From Sindora glabra (lineage: Eukaryota > Streptophyta > Magnoliopsida > Fabales > Fabaceae), in the NCBI GenBank assembly GCA_020226215.1, contig CM035232.1, forward strand, positions 77,618,130 through 77,682,129: 64,000 bases of DNA, in the 5' to 3' direction. Both the position numbers and the translations under genes were made by a program. This document shows, in pieces, positions 62,560 to 64,000 of this stretch. Every line of letters starts with the position of its first letter. Position 1 is the stretch's first letter. Under the pieces are notes generated by a model. The model saw nothing but the letters and a program-made list of their open reading frames with translations. It did no database searches and was not told where the DNA came from.

Positions 62560-63826
62560 TCATCCTTCCAATACATGACCATCATCATCTATTGCACCAT
62601 CTTCATCTTCTTCCTCACGTTCCCAACCTACATATCAATAAATAATGAAATTCTTAATTTTTCAATGTACTACCTATAAATAAGTCAAAATAACAATATG
62701 ATTTATTAAATTCAAAAATATTACCACAAGGTGAAAGGCCATGTAGCCAACTCCGTGTGCAAATGAGAGCTTGAACTCTTTTAGGGAGGAGATGACTCCT
62801 ATACTTGTTCAGCACATGACCTCCAATGCTAAAAGTCGATTCAGATGCCACAGTAGTTATTAGTACACTTATCAAATCACATGTCATATTAGCTAAGGTA
62901 GGCCATCTAACATTATGATCCTTCCACCATTTCAAGACATCCAAATCTTTGTTAGTAGAAAAATCAAGTTTTGGCGTATCCAAATATGCCTCCAATTGAG
63001 ACTTTGAGCTTGTGATAACATCATCCTCATCATCATCCACCAAAGAAACCCACACCTATTTACACATTTCAAGCAACAAAACAAATAATAAAAACTCATT
63101 AAAATTAACTTCATGCATGATACATGTTAAAATATAGGTTTACAAATTATAAGATGTAAAGGTTTAAACTTACATCGGCATTTGAATTAGACTCCACCGG
63201 TATTGAAGAGCTCTCGAAGGGTTGGCTTTGTTGACCTTCATTAGTTAAAGAGATTAACGAATTCTTCGCATATTCTTCATAAAGCATATGAAGCTTATTC
63301 TTCACTAAATTTAACCTCTCTCAAAAACCATGAGGATCAATCTTAGAAAAGCAATGCTTTAACATTGAAAACTTTACCCATGGATTAAGAATGACTACCA
63401 TTGAATGTAAAACATTGTATTCACCCTAATACTTGTTAAATTTTTCTTCATACGTGAAGCCATGTCTTTTAACACCTCATCTTCCCTATTCAAATGTTCT
63501 AAAAGAAATAACTCAATTTTTCAAACGTGGGCAAAGTACAAATTGGTAGTTAGGTAACTTGAACCAAATATCAAATTTGTCATATCATAAAATGGCTTTA
63601 GAAATTCACATATTTTTTCTCCTTTACTCCATTCATCACTTAATGGACAAAATGTGTAATTGGAATCATGACATTTAAGCATAGAGAATGCACGCCTATA
63701 TTTCAAACCACTTTCAAGCATTGAATAGGTAGAGTTCCATCTAGTGGGTACATCTAAAACAAAATATGCACATGTACCAAGGTGAATCTCTCTTAAAGCC
63801 TTTTCAAATTCCTTCATCCTAGCCTC
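62560..63826 (-). pseudogene. hAT transposase, C-terminal two thirds, inactivated, introns retained
   Basis: Exons on the minus strand: from 63826 to 63174, 63055 to 62725, and 62627 to 62560. The first begins near 'EARMKEFEKALREIHLG' and carries 'DVPTRWNSTYSMLESGLKYR' and 'EWSKGEKICEFLKPFYD', typical of plant BED-zinc-finger hAT transposases. The second holds the dimerisation domain with 'LDVLKWWKDH', 'ITTVASESTFSIGG' and 'KYRSHLLPKRVQALICTRSW'. The third is an acidic tail, 'GWEREEEDEDGAIDDDG'. Introns 63173-63056 and 62724-62628 have GT...AG ends. Breaks: Trp-to-stop TGA near 63519, further stops near 63440 and 63320, and one frameshift near 63430. The N-terminal zinc finger is absent from the window. 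Confidence 0.85.
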
Positions 63827-64000
63827 TGATACGTAAAATATTTACATATTTATTTTCCCTTGTATGATGCATTTTTGTATGTTATCTTGTTAAATTTAAT
63901 AAATTTAGTTGCATTTTGTGAATGGATCTTGAATTTGAAATGAAATCAAATATTTTAGATAATGCTGTATTTTGACCCTGTTTCAGGTTTTAGGCTATAT
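63827..64000 (+). repeat. Possible LTR start interrupting the hAT gene
   Basis: hAT coding similarity stops at 63826 and the text changes to TGATACGTAAAATATTTAC, a TG start of a form common in plant gypsy LTRs. It continues to the window's end without a frame. The target duplication cannot be tested here. Confidence 0.45.

Larger units (their letters stand above)
61123..63826 (-). mobile_element. hAT-superfamily DNA transposon, 3' part
   Basis: The plus-strand end TAGGGATGCTTAACGG at 61123 fits hAT terminal repeats, and GGCCC/GGGCC subterminal motifs fill 61135-61265. The transposase gene lies inside on the minus strand. The adjoining 8 bp gtgtatat (61115-61122) would be the target duplication. 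The other end is outside the window or lost: from 63827 another LTR seems to begin. Confidence 0.8.

Overview
The window looks like transposon-dense, AT-rich nuclear DNA of a flowering plant, probably a eudicot. The evidence is a Ty1/copia element primed from initiator-Met tRNA, Ty3/gypsy pol and Athila-type gag relics, a plant-type hAT transposase with introns, long (AT)n tracts, and no operon-like or bacterial structure. I found no intact host protein gene, rRNA, tRNA or CRISPR array. Every recognisable coding stretch is broken by stops or frameshifts. The species cannot be named from the sequence.

Layout. 1-1700: end of a gypsy-type LTR. 1701-8086: an array of degenerate ~1.3-kb units (six visible, the first and last truncated). 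Each complete unit start has a TATA box 82-124 bp before an ATG, and the units share a weakly conserved peptide near their middle. I do not recognise the family; this is the least explained part of the window. 8087-9617: solo copia LTR (minus). 10.4-12.3 kb: decayed gypsy RNase H and integrase (minus). 12.3-21.65 kb: a nest of LTR-type repeats, including a solo copia LTR at 17600-19265 with a perfect 5-bp target duplication. 21.65-23.33 kb: decayed gypsy RT and RNase H (minus), possibly the other half of the 10.4-12.3 kb relic. 25.2-37.3 kb: three copies of one old LTR-like family, two in direct orientation and one inverted, with a 2.56-kb solo LTR (perfect target duplication) inside the first. 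37292-46657: a structurally complete but dead copia element inserted in the third copy. 48.8-53.5 kb: second copy of the 14-19.4 kb repeat, carrying a non-autonomous DNA-transposon-like insert. 55.0-61.0 kb: Athila-like LTR, primer-binding site, gag and protease relics. 61123-63826: 3' part of a hAT element on the minus strand, itself apparently cut by another LTR starting at 63827.

How the parts relate. The window is best read as layers of nested insertion followed by solo-LTR recombination and base decay. In the copia element, the hAT and the Athila gag/primer site, inactivating changes are mostly C-to-T or G-to-A transitions, as expected from deamination of methylated cytosine in silenced DNA. 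Microsatellites and palindrome arrays sit inside LTRs. Boundaries given as approximate come from reading copies against each other by eye, not from an alignment program.
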